Origin: Moraxella bovis
GTDB lineage: Bacteria > Pseudomonadota > Gammaproteobacteria > Pseudomonadales > Moraxellaceae
Length of the DNA: 64,000 nucleotides
Reading direction: 5' to 3'
NCBI RefSeq assembly: GCF_002014975.1
Contig: NZ_MUXV01000048.1
Location: 13,145-77,144 of the forward strand
Shown: in pieces, positions 54,053-63,108 of the stretch
Position numbering within the stretch: the stretch's first letter is position 1
Layout of the letters: each line of letters opens with the position of its first letter
Program-made: the position numbers and the translations under genes
Notes under the pieces: generated by a model
What the model saw: the letters and a program-made list of their open reading frames with translations, nothing else
Told to the model about the DNA's origin: nothing
The model's database searches: none

Positions 54053-55441
54053 ATGCACATTCATTTTTTGGGTATTTGTGGGACGTTTATGGGGTCGCTT
54101 GCCCTGATTGCACGTTCGCTTGGGCATACCGTTACAGGCTCGGACACCGCCATTTATCCACCCATGAGTACCCAGCTTCACAACGCTGGCGTTGAGATTT
54201 TGGAGGGCTACAAGTCAGCTCACCTAGACCCTGCCCCTGATTTGGTGGTGGTGGGCAACGTCTGCAAACGTGGCATGGAGGCGGTGGAATATATGCTGGA
54301 CAAGCGACTTCGCTACACGTCTGCTCCACAATTTTTATCCGAACACGTCCTACAATACCGCCATGTCCTAGCGGTGGCAGGCACGCATGGCAAGACCACA
54401 ACCACGACCATGCTTGCTTGGATTTTGCAATATGCAGGGATTGACACAGGCTTTTTGATTGGTGGCGTACCACTTGTGGCTACCGATGATGAACGCTTAA
54501 AATCTGCCTTTACCCACAGCTCGCATTTGGGTCAAGACTATTTTGTCATTGAAGCGGACGAGTATGACAGTGCTTTTTTTGACAAACGCTCAAAATTTGT
54601 TCATTATCGTCCCACGACTGCAATTTTAAATAACTTAGAATACGACCATGCTGATATTTTCGCTGATTTAAAGGCGATTCAAACCCAATTTCATCACATG
54701 ATTCGCATGATACCGCCAAGCGGTCAAATCATCATGCCAAAAGGCGTGGAGAGCTTAGAAGATACCCTAAAAATGGGCGTATGGACACCTGTTTGGCGGA
54801 CAAGCGTCGGTGATGAAGCAGATTGGCAAGCGACTTTGGAGCAAGCGGACGGCTCGGTGTTTCACGTGAAACATATCGGACAAACAGGCGATGAGACAGG
54901 TACGGTAACTTGGGGCATGAGTGGCGTGCATAATGTCAATAATGCTCTGGTGGCTATCGCAGGGGCGTACAGCGTGGGCGTGAGTGTGGCGACAGCGTGC
55001 AAGGCTCTGTCAAACTTTGCAGGGATAAAACGCCGTATGGAGCTCATCGGCGATATTGGCGGGGTGCAAGTGTATGATGATTTTGCCCATCATCCGACTG
55101 CCATTACCACCACGCTTGACGGTGCTAAGAAAAAACTCACAGGTCGCAAAATTTGGGCGGTCATTGAGCCACGTTCTAACACCATGAAATTGGGTGTTTA
55201 TAAAGCCGAGCTTGCTCCGTCTGCGTCATTGGCGGACGGTGTGATTTGGTATGAGCCAAAGGGGCTGGCATGGGGGCTAAAAGAAGCCATTGGCGAGACA
55301 GACGGACAGGTCGTGCTTGATAGCATTGATGAGATTTTGGCGTTTATCAAGGCAAATGTCCGCTCAGGCGATGCCATCGTTGTCATGAGTAATGGCGGAT
55401 TTGAAGGGATACATGGGCGGATTTTGGAAATACTGACTTAA
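54053..55441 (+). CDS. mpl: UDP-N-acetylmuramate:L-alanyl-gamma-D-glutamyl-meso-DAP ligase
   Basis: A 462-residue Mur-ligase-like enzyme for recycling cell-wall tripeptide in the cytosol. N-terminal MHIHFLGICGTFMGSLALIARSLGHTVTGSD is the Mpl signature. The ATP-binding loop is AVAGTHGKTTTTTML. The central ILNNLEYDHADIFADL and the C-terminal DDFAHHPTAI and EPRSNTMKLG motifs are intact. Length is normal. Single gene with its own terminator. Confidence 0.96.
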   Translation: MHIHFLGICGTFMGSLALIARSLGHTVTGSDTAIYPPMSTQLHNAGVEILEGYKSAHLDPAPDLVVVGNVCKRGMEAVEYMLDKRLRYTSAPQFLSEHVLQYRHVLAVAGTHGKTTTTTMLAWILQYAGIDTGFLIGGVPLVATDDERLKSAFTHSSHLGQDYFVIEADEYDSAFFDKRSKFVHYRPTTAILNNLEYDHADIFADLKAIQTQFHHMIRMIPPSGQIIMPKGVESLEDTLKMGVWTPVWRTSVGDEADWQATLEQADGSVFHVKHIGQTGDETGTVTWGMSGVHNVNNALVAIAGAYSVGVSVATACKALSNFAGIKRRMELIGDIGGVQVYDDFAHHPTAITTTLDGAKKKLTGRKIWAVIEPRSNTMKLGVYKAELAPSASLADGVIWYEPKGLAWGLKEAIGETDGQVVLDSIDEILAFIKANVRSGDAIVVMSNGGFEGIHGRILEILT

Positions 55442-55449
55442 CCATCACA

Positions 55450-55478
55450 AAGACTTGCTTAGGCAGGTCTTTTTTTAT
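55450..55478 (+). terminator. Terminator after mpl
   Basis: AGACTTGC and GCAGGTCT pair (one wobble) with a short loop and T7. The remaining 285 bases to 55763 contain no gene that I can support. Confidence 0.8.
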
Positions 55479-55763
55479 TGCTCTTTTTTACAAAAATCAC
55501 TCACAATCATTGCATATTTGCTAAGATTTTAACCAAATCATCAAAAATCTGCCTAAAATTTGACATTCGTCCTACATTATTAACGTTTTTGGGGTAGTGT
55601 GGGCGGTAAGATTGGCTTACAATTCGTTTAACTTTTACATCAAGTAAAAAGCAGACAAAGCAAATTGGTCAGGTTGGTAAAGGTATTCTAAGACCATTGT
55701 TTAACCATGGTTTAATTGATTTGCCAAAGCATTTATGGGCTAGGCAGTTATAGGAGAGACATC

Positions 55764-56021
55764 ATGAGTATTATTTGGACAATCATTGTAGGATTGGTTG
55801 CAGGACTGTTGGCACGTGCTATCAAACCAGGGGCAGACTCAATGGGCTGGATTATGACCGTTATTTTGGGTATTGTCGGGGCGGTCGTTGGCGGATTTTT
55901 GGCGAGTGTGTTGGGCATGTCAGTTGAGGGCGGTTTTGGTGGCTTGGTGCTGTCAGTCATTGGTGCCATCATCGTGCTGTTCATCTATGAGTTTGCCACG
56001 GGTAAAAAACGTGTGAAATAA
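55764..56021 (+). CDS. GlsB/YeaQ/YmgE-family stress-response membrane protein
   Basis: An 85-residue inner-membrane protein with three hydrophobic helices (IIWTIIVGLVAGLLARAI, GWIMTVILGIVGAVVGGFLASVLG, GGLVLSVIGAIIVLFIYEFATG). The Gly-zipper pattern and GADSMGWIMTVILGIVGAVVGG segment mark the family. The start at 55764 has a GGAG site; 55716 adds an unlikely leader. Associated with envelope and acid stress in other bacteria; molecular role unknown. Confidence 0.9.
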   Translation: MSIIWTIIVGLVAGLLARAIKPGADSMGWIMTVILGIVGAVVGGFLASVLGMSVEGGFGGLVLSVIGAIIVLFIYEFATGKKRVK

Positions 56022-56119
56022 TTAAAAATAATTTAATCAAAAAATATTGACATTTTAAAATGTTAAATTTTGATTTGACAAAAACCTTGCTATGATATTG
56101 GCAGGGTTTTTGGTTTGTG

Positions 56120-56524
56120 TAGGGCGTGCCTAACCTTTATAACACAATTTAAAATATAGAAATTTTTTAGAAATAAAACAATGTTTTTGCACGAAAAATG
56201 GCTATCCGACCACTTAATTTTTAGGCTCTGGTTCAAAAAGTATGCTACAAAGAAAACCGTTCGTGGTGAGCTTGTCGAACCATAACGGTTTTCCGACCCT
56301 TCGACAGGCTCAGGGCGAACGGAAAACCTAGTTCAGCATACTTTTTGGACTACTATCAATTTTTAAAATTAAGTTAAAATCTTAAGATTTATCAGATTAA
56401 GTGGTCGGATGTTTTTCATAATAAAAGCTTGTTTGATAGAACGACTATCAAACTTCACTTTTTCCTTGAAGAACGGGCGATTTTCCTCATTTTCATTGCA
56501 AATACAAAAGGCAGGCACGCCCTA
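56120..56524. repeat. MITE-like element carrying a nested insertion (copy B)
   Basis: A 405-bp copy of the element at 1673, with 12-bp terminal repeats (TAGGGCGTGCCT, AGGCACGCCCTA). Sequence outside 56224-56365 follows copy A almost base for base. The AT-rich centre is interrupted by a 134-bp insert flanked by AATTTTTA direct repeats. It lies directly upstream of the metal-transport operon. Confidence 0.87.
56224..56357. mobile_element. 134-bp small element nested inside the MITE-like repeat
   Basis: The insert has inverted ends (CAAAAAGTATGCT and AGCATACTTTTTG). Its interior carries two palindromic modules (GTTCGTGGTGAGCTTGTCGAAC and CCTTCGACAGGCTCAGGGCG-type). The host sequence AATTTTTA is present once in copy A and twice here (56216-56223 and 56358-56365), the mark of an 8-bp target duplication. 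It has no coding capacity and would need a transposase from elsewhere. Confidence 0.8.
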
Positions 56525-56557
56525 TTTATTTTATCAAACCCCTTGATTTTTTAACAA

Positions 56558-56576
56558 TTAATGAGTATTATTATCA
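56558..56576 (+). promoter_or_regulatory. Fur-like box upstream of the metal-transport operon
   Basis: TAATGAGTATTATTATC (56559-56575) matches most positions of the Fur consensus core (about four mismatches). It is placed 95 bases upstream of the substrate-binding gene. Metal-dependent repression is therefore likely; an MntR-type site is an alternative. Confidence 0.55.
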
Positions 56577-56672
56577 TCATCTAAATTCCTTATTTATAAC
56601 ATGGTTTTTTGATGTATGTTTAAACCAATGGAATAAGGGTAATTTCAATTTATTGATGTGGTTGGAAATTTT

Positions 56673-57638
56673 ATGATGATACCTTCTTTTGAGTTAAAAA
56701 AATGGGCGACCTGCTTGGGGCTTAGCCTTGCTCTCATCGGCTGTGGCAACGACAAGCCTGCCGAACAAAAAACCGAACAAGCCCCCACACCCACCGCCCA
56801 AACCGACAAAATGACGGTGGTAACGACCTTTACCATTATTGAAGACATTGCCCAAAATGTCGCAGGGGACGCAGCAGACGTTCATTCCATTACCAAAGCA
56901 GGGGCGGAGATTCATGACTATGAGCCGACCCCAAAGGACATTGCCAAGGTCAAAGAAGCCGATTTGATTTTGTGGAATGGCATGAACTTGGAGCGTTGGT
57001 TTGAAAAATTCTATGCCGATGCCAAAGACACTCCTGCGGTGGTGGTAACGGACGGTATCACGCCTATACCTATCAAGGCAGGCTCATATAAGGATTTGCC
57101 AAATCCGCACGCTTGGATGTCTACGTCTAACGCCTTGATTTATGTGGAAAATATCAAAAACGCATTCATCAAACACGACCCCAAAAACAAAGACGTGTAC
57201 ATCAAAAATGCCGAAGAATACGCCAAAAAAATCAAAGCCATGGACGAGCCACTTCGTGCCAAACTTGCTCAAATTCCTGAAAATGAGCGTTGGCTGGTTA
57301 CCTCTGAAGGGGCATTTAGCTACCTTGCCAAAGATTATGGGCTAAAAGAAGCCTATCTGTGGGACATTAACGCCGAGCAGCAAGGCACACCCCAGCAGGT
57401 CAAGGCACTTATTGACACGGTCAAAACCAACAAAATTCCTGTGGTATTTAGCGAAAGCACCATTTCGGACAAACCTGCCAAACAAGTCGCCAAAGAAGCA
57501 GGAGCGTATTATGGCGGTGTGCTGTATGTGGACAGCCTAAGCGAAAAAGACGGTGCAGTGCCAACTTATCTTGACTTGTTAAATGTAACGGCAAGCACGG
57601 TGGTTAAAGGGTTTGAAGACGCAAAAGCTCAAAAATAA
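56673..57638 (+). CDS. Mn/Fe ABC transporter substrate-binding lipoprotein (AfeA/SitA/PsaA-like)
   Basis: A 321-residue cluster-9 binding protein. Lipobox LALIGC with lipidated C24. Expected metal ligands are H81 (EIHDYEP), H146 (NPHAWMS), E212 (TSEGAFSY) and D266 (STISDKPA). Glu at the third position is typical of Mn/Fe binders (PsaA, SitA, YfeA, Moraxella AfeA), whereas Zn binders have His there, and there is no His-rich loop. Start at 56673; 56676 and a GTG at 56658 are alternatives. First gene of the operon and preceded by a Fur-like box. Confidence 0.92.
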   Translation: MMIPSFELKKWATCLGLSLALIGCGNDKPAEQKTEQAPTPTAQTDKMTVVTTFTIIEDIAQNVAGDAADVHSITKAGAEIHDYEPTPKDIAKVKEADLILWNGMNLERWFEKFYADAKDTPAVVVTDGITPIPIKAGSYKDLPNPHAWMSTSNALIYVENIKNAFIKHDPKNKDVYIKNAEEYAKKIKAMDEPLRAKLAQIPENERWLVTSEGAFSYLAKDYGLKEAYLWDINAEQQGTPQQVKALIDTVKTNKIPVVFSESTISDKPAKQVAKEAGAYYGGVLYVDSLSEKDGAVPTYLDLLNVTASTVVKGFEDAKAQK

Positions 57639-57728
57639 TTGACAAGGCGATTTGGCAAGATAAAATACGGTATCTTGCCAAATTTTTGATTTACAAAATA
57701 TGGGAATATAGTGTTTATAAATTAGGCG

Positions 57729-57792
57729 GTAGGGGCGAATACAACGCCCAAATGCTAAGGGTTTTATTGGGCAAATTGCAATTTACCCCTAC
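57729..57792. repeat. Short palindromic element inside the metal operon
   Basis: GTAGGGGCGAAT at the left and ATTTACCCCTAC at the right are imperfect inverted ends of a 64-bp AT/GC-mixed palindrome. It lies between the binding-protein and ATPase genes and may fold in the mRNA, affecting the ratio of the two products (inference). Confidence 0.55.
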
Positions 57793-57861
57793 AAATCCAC
57801 CATTGATTTATTGTGCTAATTTCAAAAATTTCTATCTTTTTTAAATCAATTTTTCACAATT

Positions 57862-58881
57862 ATGACATACATTCACGATTTAACCGCCAGCATTAGTGTT
57901 CAGGATTTGTCCGTGCGTTACGCCAACGGTCATCACGCCCTTTTTGACATGAATTTTGCCTTAACAGGTGGGACAACTTGTGCCTTGGTGGGGGTAAACG
58001 GCTCTGGCAAATCCACGCTGTTTAAGTCCATTATGGGACTGATTAAACCTCAATCAGGGCAGATTTTGCTCTGTGGTTTGCCCATTAACACCGCCCTAAA
58101 ACAAAACCTTGTCGCATACGTTCCCCAAGCCGAAGAAGTGGACTGGCAATTTCCTGTGTCGGTTTATGATGTGGTGATGATGGGGCGGTATGGCCATATG
58201 AATTTTTTGCGACTGCCCAAGGCAATCGACCGCCAAAAGGTAGCAGACGCCATGGCTCGGGTGGATATTTCTCATCTAAAAGACAGGCAAATCAGCGAAC
58301 TGTCAGGCGGTCAAAAAAAGCGGGTGTTTTTGGCTCGCTCGCTTGCCCAAGAAAGCAAAATTATCCTGCTTGATGAGCCGTTTACAGGCGTTGATGTCAA
58401 AACCGAAAAGGCGATTATGGCTCTGCTTGACGATTTACGAAGCGAAGGGCATTTGATTTTAATCTCCACGCACAATCTGGGGACGATTCCAGAATTTTGC
58501 GACCAAGTGGTGATGATAAATCGCACCGTGCTGGCAAGTGGTACAACCAAAGAGACATTTACCCAAGAGAATTTGGAGAAGGTGTTTGGGGGAGTGTTAC
58601 GGCAAATTCGCTTGGCAGGCAAGGACCTGCACGATGACGATGACAGTCGTGCGGTTACGATTTTGGCGGACGATGAAGTGCCTGCGGTGTTTTATGGGGT
58701 GCATGACGGCACGCCCGAGCGTAGCCACTGCGATGAGATCGCACAGGCGAGCCGTGTGGGGCAGGTCAATATGAATCAAAAACGGGCAAAAAATGACGAC
58801 GTACAACTGTACAACCCTAAAACCGACACCACAACGCCCAGCCCCACACCAAATTCAAACCCAAATAAGGATATGCCATGA
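57862..58881 (+). CDS. Metal ABC transporter ATPase with long C-terminal extension
   Basis: A 339-residue ATPase. Walker A GVNGSGKS (44-51), Q-loop [15 protein letters not shown], signature [17 protein letters not shown] and Walker [12 protein letters not shown] are all intact. After [12 protein letters not shown] (about 255) an extra 85 residues follow: an acidic stretch ([20 protein letters not shown]) and a Pro/Thr/Asn tail ([17 protein letters not shown]). Standard family members end near 250-290. It powers the permeases encoded next and at 61630. Stop overlaps the next start by four bases. Confidence 0.92.
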   Translation: MTYIHDLTASISVQDLSVRYANGHHALFDMNFALTGGTTCALVGVNGSGKSTLFKSIMGLIKPQSGQILLCGLPINTALKQNLVAYVPQAEEVDWQFPVSVYDVVMMGRYGHMNFLRLPKAIDRQKVADAMARVDISHLKDRQISELSGGQKKRVFLARSLAQESKIILLDEPFTGVDVKTEKAIMALLDDLRSEGHLILISTHNLGTIPEFCDQVVMINRTVLASGTTKETFTQENLEKVFGGVLRQIRLAGKDLHDDDDSRAVTILADDEVPAVFYGVHDGTPERSHCDEIAQASRVGQVNMNQKRAKNDDVQLYNPKTDTTTPSPTPNSNPNKDMP

Positions 58882-59726
58882 GTGAGCTGTTTGCCTTGCT
58901 TGCCGAGCCTTTTGCCTATGAATATATGGTAAAAGCGATGGTGATGTCGTCTGTGGTCGGTGGCGTGTGTGCGTTTTTGTCGGCATATTTGATGTTAAAG
59001 GGTTGGTCGCTTATTGGCGATGCCTTGTCCCATGCGGTCGTGCCGGGGGTGGCGATTGCGTATGCTCTCGGCTTGCCTTATGCGATTGGGGCGTTTTTTT
59101 CGGGGATATTGGCGTCTTTGGCGATTTTGTGGGTTAAATCTTTGACAAACCTAAAAGAAGATGCGGTGATTGGCTTTATTTTTACCACGTTTTTTGCCTT
59201 GGGACTGTTTATCATCTCTATCAATCCCACGTCTGTCAATGTTCAAGAGATTATTTTTGGCAATATTTTGGGTATTAGCGATACCGACATGATACAAGTG
59301 GGCATTGTCATGGCGGTGTCGCTTGGTTTTTTGCTCGTTTTTTGGAAAGATTTGCTTTTGGTGTTTTTTGATGAAATCCACGCCAAGTCGGTGGGACTGT
59401 CGCCAAAAGTGTATCAAGTGCTGTTTTTTAGCCTGCTGTCTGCGTGCGTGGTGTCGGCACTACAAACGGTGGGGGCGATTTTGGTGATTGCGATGGTCAT
59501 CACCCCAGGGGCAACGGCATATCAGCTGACCGATAAATTTAACACGATGGTCAAAATTGCGGTAGCAATTGGCGTGGCAACGGGCGGACTTGGCGTGTAT
59601 TTGAGTTATTTTTTGGACGGGGCGACAGGCGGTGTGATTGTGCTGCTTCAAACGCTGTGTTTTGTTGGGGCGTTTTTGTTTTCGGGGAAGTTTGGGGTTT
59701 TGAGAAATAGGAGCAGGGTGGGGTAG
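58878..59726 (+). CDS. Metal ABC transporter permease, first (SitC/YfeC-like)
   Basis: A 282-residue ABC-3-type permease with about eight membrane helices. Characteristic [30 protein letters not shown] near 40-65 and LGISDTDM. The EAA-like loop is [20 protein letters not shown]. It overlaps the ATPase gene. It resembles the second permease at 61630 (shared VLKGWSLxGDAxSHAV). The operon is then interrupted by a cassette in the opposite orientation. Confidence 0.93.
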   Translation: MSELFALLAEPFAYEYMVKAMVMSSVVGGVCAFLSAYLMLKGWSLIGDALSHAVVPGVAIAYALGLPYAIGAFFSGILASLAILWVKSLTNLKEDAVIGFIFTTFFALGLFIISINPTSVNVQEIIFGNILGISDTDMIQVGIVMAVSLGFLLVFWKDLLLVFFDEIHAKSVGLSPKVYQVLFFSLLSACVVSALQTVGAILVIAMVITPGATAYQLTDKFNTMVKIAVAIGVATGGLGVYLSYFLDGATGGVIVLLQTLCFVGAFLFSGKFGVLRNRSRVG

Positions 59727-59748
59727 TGCAAGGAGTGCTTGTACCGAG

Positions 59749-60327
59749 TTAATAGCTTTCGTTGTTTTCAGTTAATTTCTCAAATAAAGTTTTTGCCCCA
59801 ATTTTGGTGATATCTGAAAAATCATTGGTAACATTCACGACTTTATATTCATAACCATTGACAGAATAACTATCTTGGCTATCAAGATTGAAATCAAAAT
59901 TAACAAAACCAGTTACTGTATGTGTACGAATTGTAAATATATCATCTTGTATGATATCAGCATAAAAATCAACCTTATAAGAATAAGTAAACTTATCAGG
60001 AGTTTTGGCATTGCTTGGTGAGTGTATATAGCCATCATAGATTACTATTTTTGAATAAGGAAATTCTTGTTTTCTTAAACTTTCAGCTATGATTTTTCTA
60101 ATTTCTGGCTCCGCTCTTTGTAGTAAATTATTATATCTTTCCGAGTGTATATATTCCATCTCTTCCTGTTTTCTTGCATATTCTTCTGCCTGTCTTTTGG
60201 CTCTTTTTTCGCTTTCTGACATTGTTGCGTTTTTTACAATTTCTAGGAGTTCTCGTCTTTCATCTTCTGTACAGCCAGTAATGAAAAGCGATAATAAAAT
60301 GATAGAAATGATAAAGCTTGTTTTCAT
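59749..60327 (-). CDS. Lipoprotein of unknown function
   Basis: A 192-residue lipoprotein: signal MKTSFIISIILLSLFITGC with lipidated C19. A highly charged helix follows (ERRELLEIVKNATMSESEKRAKRQAEEYARKQEEMEYIH), then a beta-rich domain (IVIYDGYIHSP..., KFTYSYKVDFYADIIQDD, VTGFVNFDFNLDSQDSYSVNGYEYKVVNV). AT-rich composition and opposite strand set it apart from the flanking transporter genes. No family recognised. Confidence 0.75.
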   Translation of the reverse strand: MKTSFIISIILLSLFITGCTEDERRELLEIVKNATMSESEKRAKRQAEEYARKQEEMEYIHSERYNNLLQRAEPEIRKIIAESLRKQEFPYSKIVIYDGYIHSPSNAKTPDKFTYSYKVDFYADIIQDDIFTIRTHTVTGFVNFDFNLDSQDSYSVNGYEYKVVNVTNDFSDITKIGAKTLFEKLTENNESY

Positions 60328-60368
60328 TTTTTGCTTTTCCTATGATATTGAATTGATTTAAATATCAA

Positions 60369-60611
60369 TTATAAAAAGTAGAGTATGCCAAAAAACACAA
60401 CACAACCAATGATAAGTGAAAATATTATGGCGTACAAAAATGGAAAAGTAAACCAAACTACCGCAGCTACAATTAAAGCAGGTATCCAGCCAAGTACCAA
60501 TCCAAAAAAGTTGAATAAAACAATTGCTGTTACCCAAGTAGCAAAAAAGGCGATTATTGAGCTTAGCCATGCTCCATCAAAAAATGAAACATCATCTTTT
60601 TTGTTACTCAT
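60369..60611 (-). CDS. Small membrane protein of unknown function
   Basis: An 80-residue protein with two or three membrane helices (LSSIIAFFATWVTAIVLFNFFGLVLGWIPALIVAAVVWFTFPFLYAIIFSLIIGCVVFFGILYFL split by short turns) and a charged N-terminal tail (MSNKKDDVSFFDGAW). It lies between two exported-protein genes on the same strand with 41- and 10-base gaps, so the three form one unit. Function unknown. Confidence 0.7.
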   Translation of the reverse strand: MSNKKDDVSFFDGAWLSSIIAFFATWVTAIVLFNFFGLVLGWIPALIVAAVVWFTFPFLYAIIFSLIIGCVVFFGILYFL

Positions 60612-60621
60612 AATAATGTCC

Positions 60622-61002
60622 TTATCGTAAAGAAATAACCTTATTTACCCTAACAGTATCTGTATTTGCTCCTGATACTGTGATATTAAGTACGGCGTTA
60701 TTGTAGAGATAGGGGTCATCAACCACCGCCAAATTAACTGTACCCGTGTTGTATTCTCCAGAATACACTTTCATTGTTTGATTAACTCGTATGGTTTTGG
60801 TATCAGCACCCCTAAGCGTAACCGTGCCTTTAATATAAGCGGTTTCGTCCCACCAACACCCTGTGCAATCCACTTGGATTTCAGTATCAATATATTGACC
60901 GCCACTCACTTGCGGGTACACATAAAGCTTGCCCATTGCCAATGCGGTAACAGGGATTAGAAATAATGGCAATAAAACCAATTTTTTAAGATTTAATTTC
61001 AT
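60622..61002 (-). CDS. Exported beta-rich protein of unknown function
   Basis: A 126-residue protein with a signal peptide (LVLLPLFLIPVTALAMG). The mature part is a beta domain with a Cys pair (VDCTGCWWDE) and two similar segments ending in TIRVNQTM and TVRVNKVI (GADTKTIRVNQ / GANTDTVRVNK), suggesting an internal repeat. It is the first gene of the minus-strand trio and divergent from the XRE gene at 61164. No family recognised. Confidence 0.72.
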   Translation of the reverse strand: MKLNLKKLVLLPLFLIPVTALAMGKLYVYPQVSGGQYIDTEIQVDCTGCWWDETAYIKGTVTLRGADTKTIRVNQTMKVYSGEYNTGTVNLAVVDDPYLYNNAVLNITVSGANTDTVRVNKVISLR

Positions 61003-61163
61003 AAATATAGCCCTTTGGTAATTTTTAGTATTAAATAATTGACTTTTTGGTAAAAAATATATAGAATTTGCTTATGGTATCTTAATATTTTACGGTTGTA
61101 AACCAACAAAAAAGAACCAATTTAATCCACAATTTTGATTTTAACCCACAAAATAGAGTTTTT
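61003..61163. promoter_or_regulatory. Divergent control region of the cassette
   Basis: For the plus strand, TTGACT (61039-61044) and TAGAAT (61062-61067) have a 17-base spacer. TTTACGGTT at 61089 resembles the phage array at 25966, and GGTTGTAAACC at 61094 is a small palindrome. It probably binds the XRE protein encoded at 61164. Confidence 0.5.
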
Positions 61164-61592
61164 ATGACAGTTAGTGATAATTTAAGAGAGTTGAGAGCGG
61201 AATTAAAATTAAGTCAAGATGAAATGGCATACGAAATTGGTATGTCAAAAAATGGTTATGGGAAATTAGAAAGAGATGAAAGTGATATTAAAATTAAGCA
61301 CTTAGAACAAATCGCCCAAACTTTCAATATTAAAATGGAAGATTTGGTAAAAGAAGGTGCCGATTTTAGTATTATATTGGGAAATAATAATAAAAATTCT
61401 AAGTGTAGAGACATAAATTTAAGAGACAACAGTATAAATAATCAAAACAACTATTATAACGACCAACAAGAAATAGAAAAACTCCAACTTATTGTCACAT
61501 ATAAAGATGAATTATTGTCTCAAAAGAACGAAATCATCGCCCAAAAAGACAAAGAAATTGAACTTTTAAGAAAACTTTTGGACAAAGCCTAA
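61164..61592 (+). CDS. XRE regulator with coiled-coil tail
   Basis: A 142-residue protein. Helix-turn-helix at 5-65 (NLRELRAELKLSQDEMAYEIGMSKNGYGKLERDESDIKIKHLEQIAQTFNIKMEDLV). An Asn-rich linker (GNNNKNSKC...NNQNNYYND) is followed by a coiled coil (EIEKLQLIVTYKDELLSQKNEIIAQKDKEIELLRKLLDKA). Such proteins occur in mobile and defence islands. It is divergent from the minus-strand trio and likely controls it. AT-rich composition supports a foreign origin. Confidence 0.85.
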   Translation: MTVSDNLRELRAELKLSQDEMAYEIGMSKNGYGKLERDESDIKIKHLEQIAQTFNIKMEDLVKEGADFSIILGNNNKNSKCRDINLRDNSINNQNNYYNDQQEIEKLQLIVTYKDELLSQKNEIIAQKDKEIELLRKLLDKA

Positions 61593-61594
61593 TT

Positions 61595-61619
61595 TTGCAA
61601 CTATTGGTTGCACTTTTTA
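61595..61619 (+). terminator. Terminator after the XRE gene
   Basis: TGCAAC-TATTG-GTTGCA hairpin followed by CTTTTT. It ends the cassette 10 bases before the second permease gene and may reduce read-through into it. Confidence 0.65.
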
Positions 61620-61629
61620 AAGATACAAA

Positions 61630-62460
61630 ATGACCCCAACTGACCTTCTCCTAACTCCCCTATCTTACCCTTTTATGCAACACGCCCTATTATCATCGGT
61701 CGTTGTTGGGGCGGTGTGTGCGGTGTTGTCGTGTTATGTGGTGTTAAAGGGCTGGTCGCTCATGGGCGATGCGATTAGCCATGCGGTGTTCCCAGGAGTG
61801 ATTGTGGCGTTTTGGCTTGGGGTGCCGATGTCGCTTGGGGCATTTGTGGCGGGGCTATTTTGTGCCATATCGGTGGGGTTTTTAAAAAATAACACCCGTA
61901 TCAAGGAAGATACGCTCATGGGCATTGTCTTTGCAGGCATGTTTGCGGTAGGGCTTGTTATGTTTACCAAAATAGACACCGACCAGCATTTAAAGCATAT
62001 TTTGTTTGGCAATCTGCTTGGTATCAGCCGTGAAATGCTTATCCAGACCATGATAATTTGTGGGGCGATTTTGGGGGCGGTGCTGTTAAAAGGCAAGGAT
62101 TTATTGTTGTACTGCTTTGACCCAAGTCATGCTCGTGTGGCAGGACTGTCGCCCAAAGTTTTGCATTATGGGTTGCTTATTTTATTGTCCGCCACAATTG
62201 TGGTTGCCATGCAAGCCGTTGGCGTGATCTTGGTGGTGGCGATGCTCATCTCCCCCGGCATTACGGCATTTGTCTTGTGTCGGCGATTTCATACCATGCT
62301 GGCTGTGGCGGTGGTAAGTTCGTGTTTGACCAGTTTTTTAGGCGTGATTTTAAGTTTTCATTTGGATTCGGCAACGGGGGCGACGATTGTGCTATTGCAG
62401 GCGGTGGTGTTTATATTGGCAGTTGTCATCTCAAAAATAAAAGAAAAACGCCAATCATGA
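61630..62460 (+). CDS. Metal ABC transporter permease, second (SitD/YfeD-like)
   Basis: A 276-residue ABC-3-type permease: CYVVLKGWSLMGDAISHAVFPGVIVAFWLGVPMSLGAFVAG, ILFGNLLGISREML and HARVAGLSPKVLHYGLLILLSATIVVAMQAVGVILVVAMLISPG. It is the usual fourth gene of yfe/sit/afe operons, but lies 1.9 kb from the first permease because of the intervening cassette. Without its own strong promoter, expression might depend on the XRE promoter (inference). Confidence 0.93.
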   Translation: MTPTDLLLTPLSYPFMQHALLSSVVVGAVCAVLSCYVVLKGWSLMGDAISHAVFPGVIVAFWLGVPMSLGAFVAGLFCAISVGFLKNNTRIKEDTLMGIVFAGMFAVGLVMFTKIDTDQHLKHILFGNLLGISREMLIQTMIICGAILGAVLLKGKDLLLYCFDPSHARVAGLSPKVLHYGLLILLSATIVVAMQAVGVILVVAMLISPGITAFVLCRRFHTMLAVAVVSSCLTSFLGVILSFHLDSATGATIVLLQAVVFILAVVISKIKEKRQS

Positions 62461-62478
62461 CGACTGGCGTAGGGTAGT

Positions 62479-63108
62479 TTAGCGAGTGCCAAAAATCTTA
62501 TCGCCAGCATCCCCAAGACCGGGGATGATATAGCCGTCTTCGTTAAGATGACTGTCAAGCGATGCGGTAAAAATCTCAACATCAGGGTGAGCGTCATTGA
62601 CAAGTTTCACGCCTTCGGGGGCGGCGACCAACACAAGGGCTTTGATGCTTTTACAGCCGTGTTTTTTTAGCATATCAATGGTGGCAACCATACTACCGCC
62701 TGTGGCAAGCATGGGGTCTAGGATTAGGGCAGGGCGTTTGTGAATGTCTTTAACAAATTTTTCAAAAAATGGCACAGGTTCAAGCGTCTCTTCATCACGT
62801 TGTAAGCCGACAAATGAGATTTTGGCGGTGGGCAACAAATCAAGCACGCCATCTAACATACCAAGTCCCGCTCGCAAAATCGGCACCAGTGTTACCGTTT
62901 TACCCTTGACCTGCGTGCCTTTGATGGTGCTACCATCCCAGCCGTCCATGTCAAAATCTTCGGTCTCAAAATCACGACTCGCTTCATATGCCATCAGCCG
63001 TCCAAGCTCGTTGGTGAGCGTGCGAAATTTATAGGTAGAGCAGTTTTTTTCTCGCATGAGCGATAATTTGTGACGGACAAGGGGGTGGTCAATGACGGTA
63101 ATTTGCAT
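62479..63108 (-). CDS. upp: Uracil phosphoribosyltransferase
   Basis: A 209-residue pyrimidine salvage enzyme converting uracil and PRPP to UMP. The start at 63108 gives the normal N-terminus ([29 protein letters not shown]). PRPP-binding motif [19 protein letters not shown], then [15 protein letters not shown] at the C-terminus. An ORF start at 63243 is unlikely. It converges on the transporter gene with an 18-base gap. Confidence 0.97.
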   Translation of the reverse strand: MQITVIDHPLVRHKLSLMREKNCSTYKFRTLTNELGRLMAYEASRDFETEDFDMDGWDGSTIKGTQVKGKTVTLVPILRAGLGMLDGVLDLLPTAKISFVGLQRDEETLEPVPFFEKFVKDIHKRPALILDPMLATGGSMVATIDMLKKHGCKSIKALVLVAAPEGVKLVNDAHPDVEIFTASLDSHLNEDGYIIPGLGDAGDKIFGTR

